Shown here: positions 3,627-6,067 of the stretch, in pieces
How the letters are laid out: every line of letters begins with the position of its first letter
How positions within the stretch are numbered: position 1 is the first letter of the stretch
NCBI GenBank assembly: GCA_903887035.1
Contig: CAISOG010000163.1
Location: 1 to 6,067 of the forward strand
Reading direction: 5' to 3'
DNA length: 6,067 nucleotides
Source of the DNA: an uncultured Holosporaceae bacterium
GTDB taxonomy: Bacteria; Pseudomonadota; Alphaproteobacteria; CAISOG01
The notes under the pieces: generated by a model
Database searches by the model: none
What the model was told of the DNA's origin: nothing
What the model saw: the letters and a program-made list of their open reading frames with translations, nothing else
Translations under genes and position numbers: made by a program

Positions 3627-6067
3627 TTAAGTGACCAATTGTTTGCCCCACAGCGGCTTAAGCTGTTCCAGGATCAGCAGCAATAGGGCGCTGATGGCCA
3701 GGCACAACAGCCAATCATGGGCATGCACGGCGCCAAAGCGGAAAATGGCCTGCAGCATGGGCAGGTTAAGCACCGCCAGCAGCAGTAGCCCAACGGCACC
3801 CAACACCCACCACAGCATGCGGTTGGCGCTGACAAAGGCTTGGCGCAGCGAGCTGGCAAAGGAACGATTGACCAGCACCAGCACGATGGTGGTCATTACC
3901 AGGCACAGAAAGCTTAGGGCGCGCACCTCTGGCACGGGCAGGCCGCGGTGCAAGGCGATGGTGAACACCGCCATGTTGACCGCCAGCATGATGCCGCCCT
4001 GCAACAGGCTCCAGGCGACCAATTGGCGGCTGAACAGCACGCTGGTGGGCGATCGTGGCGGGCGTTGCATGACGTTCGCCTCCTCCCTCTCCGCCTCCAG
4101 CACGATTGAGCAGATCGGGTCAATCACCATTTCGATAAAGGCAATCAGCAGGGGGGTCAGCAGCAGTGGCATGCCGAATAGCAGCGGAATGATGGCCAGG
4201 CCAGCAATCGGAATATGCACCGCCAGAATAAAGCCAATCGCCTTGCGCAGATTGTCGTAAATGCGGCGGCCAAGGCGTATGGTGGTGACGATGGAGCCAA
4301 AATCATCGTTCAACAAGACAATATCGGCGGCTTCGCGCGCCACATCGGTGCCACGCTGCCCCATTGCGATCCCAATATGGGCGGCTTTGAGAGAGGGGGC
4401 GTCGTTGACCCCATCGCCGGTCATCGCCACCACCTGCCCCGCCGCTTTCAGGCTGTTGACCAGGCGCAGTTTTTGTTCGGGCATGATGCGGGCAAACACA
4501 TCAGTGGTTGCCAGCTGGTGCGCCAGCGCGTCATCGTCAAGTTGCCCCATCTGCTCCCCCGTCATGACCTGGGCATGGTTGATGCCGACTTGGCGGGCAA
4601 TGGCGCGGGCGGTTTCGGGGTAATCGCCCGTGATCATGATGACCCGAATACCGGCGGCGTGGCATTCGGCCACCGCATCCCTGGCTTCAGCGCGCAGGGG
4701 ATCGGCCAAGCCTATCAGCCCCAAAAACCGAAAGGCAAAGGCGGTTGGAGAATCGGGCAGGGAGTCGGGTAGGTTAGCCGTTGGGGTTGGGGCTGGAGTT
4801 GATTGGGGCATGGGCGGCGTAAAGCTGGCCGTTGCCACCGCCAGCACCCGTACCCCCTGTGCCGCCATTTGGCGAACATTTTCGTGCAGCTGTTCCCGCT
4901 GGTCATCGGTCATGTGGCAAAGCCCCGCGATGGCTTCGGGCGCCCCCTTACAGGCCACCAACAGGTCGGCGGCGTTATCCTGTTGCCAGACTTGGGTCAC
5001 CGCCAACAGCTCAGGGCTCAGGCCATAGTGTTTTTGCAGGGTTTTGCCCTGATACAGCCCGCGCGCCAAGCCCTCATGCGCGTGGATAAGATCGTGAAAG
5101 GCCTTTTCCATCGGGTCAAAGGGCTCAACACTGCACGCCAGCCCGCCGATAACCAACAGCTGCTCTAACGCGGGGGGCATGGTGCCGCCGCCCACAGGTG
5201 CCGCCCCAGCCTGATCCGCGATCCAGTGATCATCCTGGCTCAACAACTGGCAAATCGTCATGCGATTTTCGGTCAGGGTGCCGGTTTTGTCGGTGCACAG
5301 GATGGTGGCGGATCCCAGGGTTTCGATGGCGGTTGCATGTCGCGTCAACACTTTGGCTTTGGAAATGCGCCAGGCACCCATCACCATAAAGACGGTCAGC
5401 ACCAGCGGAAATTCCTCAGGGATCATCGACATGCTGATGGCAATGCCGTTCAGCATCCCATCCAGCCAGGATCCGCGCAGCAGACCCAGCAGCAGCACGG
5501 CGCCAGCACTGACAACTATCGCCAGCAGGCCAATCACCCGCACCAGGGATCGCGTTTGCTGTCTAAGCCGTGGAGTCTCTGCGCTGATGGTGCCAAGGGC
5601 GGCACCGATTTTGCCAATCTCACTGTGGCGTCCGGTTGCCTGCACCACCGCCTTGCCCTGGCCACGGACAATAAGAGACCCAGAAAAGACAAAGGGCTGG
5701 TGATCGCCGCCCGCCCGCCCCATCCCCTCATCGGGTTGGGCAATCCGCTTGCTGACGGGCACCGCCTCACCCGTTAGCAGCGATTCGTCGCACATTAGGC
5801 CGTTGTCTTCGGTTACCAGGGCATCGGCGGGCACCCGATCCCCCTCCATCAGCACGATCCAATCGCCTGGCACCACCTCACGGTTCGGGATGCGGATGGT
5901 TTGGTTGTCGCGGATGACCAGCGCGCGCGGGCTGGTCAGCTGGCGCAGGCTATCCAACACATGCTCGCTGCGAATTTCCTGCACAATCGTTACCACCACC
6001 GACAGGGTCATGAACACCGACAGGATCAGGGCATCCCAAAACTCCCCCAACACAAAATAAATCGCGG
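3627..6067 (-). CDS. Cation-translocating P-type ATPase, P2-like (N-terminus outside window)
   Basis: This is an ATP-driven ion pump of the inner membrane. The frame is open to the right edge (about 812 codons), and the visible part begins at the end of M1 (AIYFVLGE) followed by M2, so I infer that about 70-90 N-terminal residues are missing; the GTG at 6053 is not the true start. Counting from that GTG: actuator TGEA (94-97), M4 PEEFP (212-216), phosphorylation site DKTGTLT (255-261, Asp255), nucleotide-binding KGAPE (369-373), DPLR (451-454), MITGD (473-477), hinge TGDGVNDAP (545-553), then M5-M10 (about 605-800). All catalytic motifs are intact. There is no CPC or heavy-metal motif in the visible part, which argues against the P1B group. 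M6 reads EMVIDP where SERCA has a N-x-x-T-D motif, so Ca2+ specificity cannot be assumed. A Pro/Thr/Ser-rich insertion (about 412-437) sits between the N and P domains. The ion is unassigned. Confidence 0.95.
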   Translation of the reverse strand, partial: AIYFVLGEFWDALILSVFMTLSVVVTIVQEIRSEHVLDSLRQLTSPRALVIRDNQTIRIPNREVVPGDWIVLMEGDRVPADALVTEDNGLMCDESLLTGEAVPVSKRIAQPDEGMGRAGGDHQPFVFSGSLIVRGQGKAVVQATGRHSEIGKIGAALGTISAETPRLRQQTRSLVRVIGLLAIVVSAGAVLLLGLLRGSWLDGMLNGIAISMSMIPEEFPLVLTVFMVMGAWRISKAKVLTRHATAIETLGSATILCTDKTGTLTENRMTICQLLSQDDHWIADQAGAAPVGGGTMPPALEQLLVIGGLACSVEPFDPMEKAFHDLIHAHEGLARGLYQGKTLQKHYGLSPELLAVTQVWQQDNAADLLVACKGAPEAIAGLCHMTDDQREQLHENVRQMAAQGVRVLAVATASFTPPMPQSTPAPTPTANLPDSLPDSPTAFAFRFLGLIGLADPLRAEARDAVAECHAAGIRVIMITGDYPETARAIARQVGINHAQVMTGEQMGQLDDDALAHQLATTDVFARIMPEQKLRLVNSLKAAGQVVAMTGDGVNDAPSLKAAHIGIAMGQRGTDVAREAADIVLLNDDFGSIVTTIRLGRRIYDNLRKAIGFILAVHIPIAGLAIIPLLFGMPLLLTPLLIAFIEMVIDPICSIVLEAEREEANVMQRPPRSPTSVLFSRQLVAWSLLQGGIMLAVNMAVFTIALHRGLPVPEVRALSFLCLVMTTIVLVLVNRSFASSLRQAFVSANRMLWWVLGAVGLLLLAVLNLPMLQAIFRFGAVHAHDWLLCLAISALLLLILEQLKPLWGKQLVT

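Noticed and set aside
3631..5777. Several long plus-strand open frames opposite the P-type ATPase
   Set aside because: They are antisense shadows of a fully conserved ATPase reading frame in GC-rich DNA and resemble no protein family.

Overview
The window is GC-rich and densely coding (GC roughly 60% by eye) and reads as the chromosome of a Gram-negative bacterium, probably a member of the Pseudomonadota. The evidence is a pyrB gene overlapped by an inactive dihydroorotase homologue, an envelope-anchored YdcF/SanA-type protein, and a remnant of a periplasmic solute-binding protein. An alphaproteobacterium is plausible, but I cannot fix the taxon from sequence alone.

Layout. Positions 1-205 are an edge region of visibly lower GC. 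It has one short open frame running off the window on each strand, and neither is recognised. On the minus strand, pyrB (1534-2526, aspartate carbamoyltransferase) is followed with a 4-nt ATGA overlap by a dihydroorotase-like gene (206-1537). That protein has lost the metal-binding HxH motif and the catalytic Asp, so it is most likely a non-catalytic partner of PyrB (PyrX/PyrC' type) and not an enzyme. From 2527 to 2856 there is no intact gene. This gap holds a possible 10-codon leader ORF whose stop overlaps the pyrB start, an 8-bp inverted repeat, and a degraded minus-strand fragment of a family 3 amino-acid-type solute-binding protein. On the plus strand, 2857-3567 encodes a membrane-anchored DUF218 (YdcF/SanA-like) protein. 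Convergent to it on the minus strand, 3627 to the right edge encodes most of a P2-like cation-translocating P-type ATPase; its N-terminus lies outside the window.

How they work together. PyrB and the pseudo-dihydroorotase are expected to be co-translated and to form one complex for the second step of UMP synthesis; a functional dihydroorotase must then be encoded elsewhere. The DUF218 protein and the ATPase are both membrane proteins, but their convergent arrangement gives no evidence of a shared pathway. I see no CRISPR array, tRNA, rRNA, insertion sequence or defence cassette, and no clearly new multi-gene system. The most interesting points are the loss of catalytic residues in the dihydroorotase homologue, the gene remnant, the leader ORF at pyrB, and the proline-rich low-complexity insertions in three unrelated proteins.
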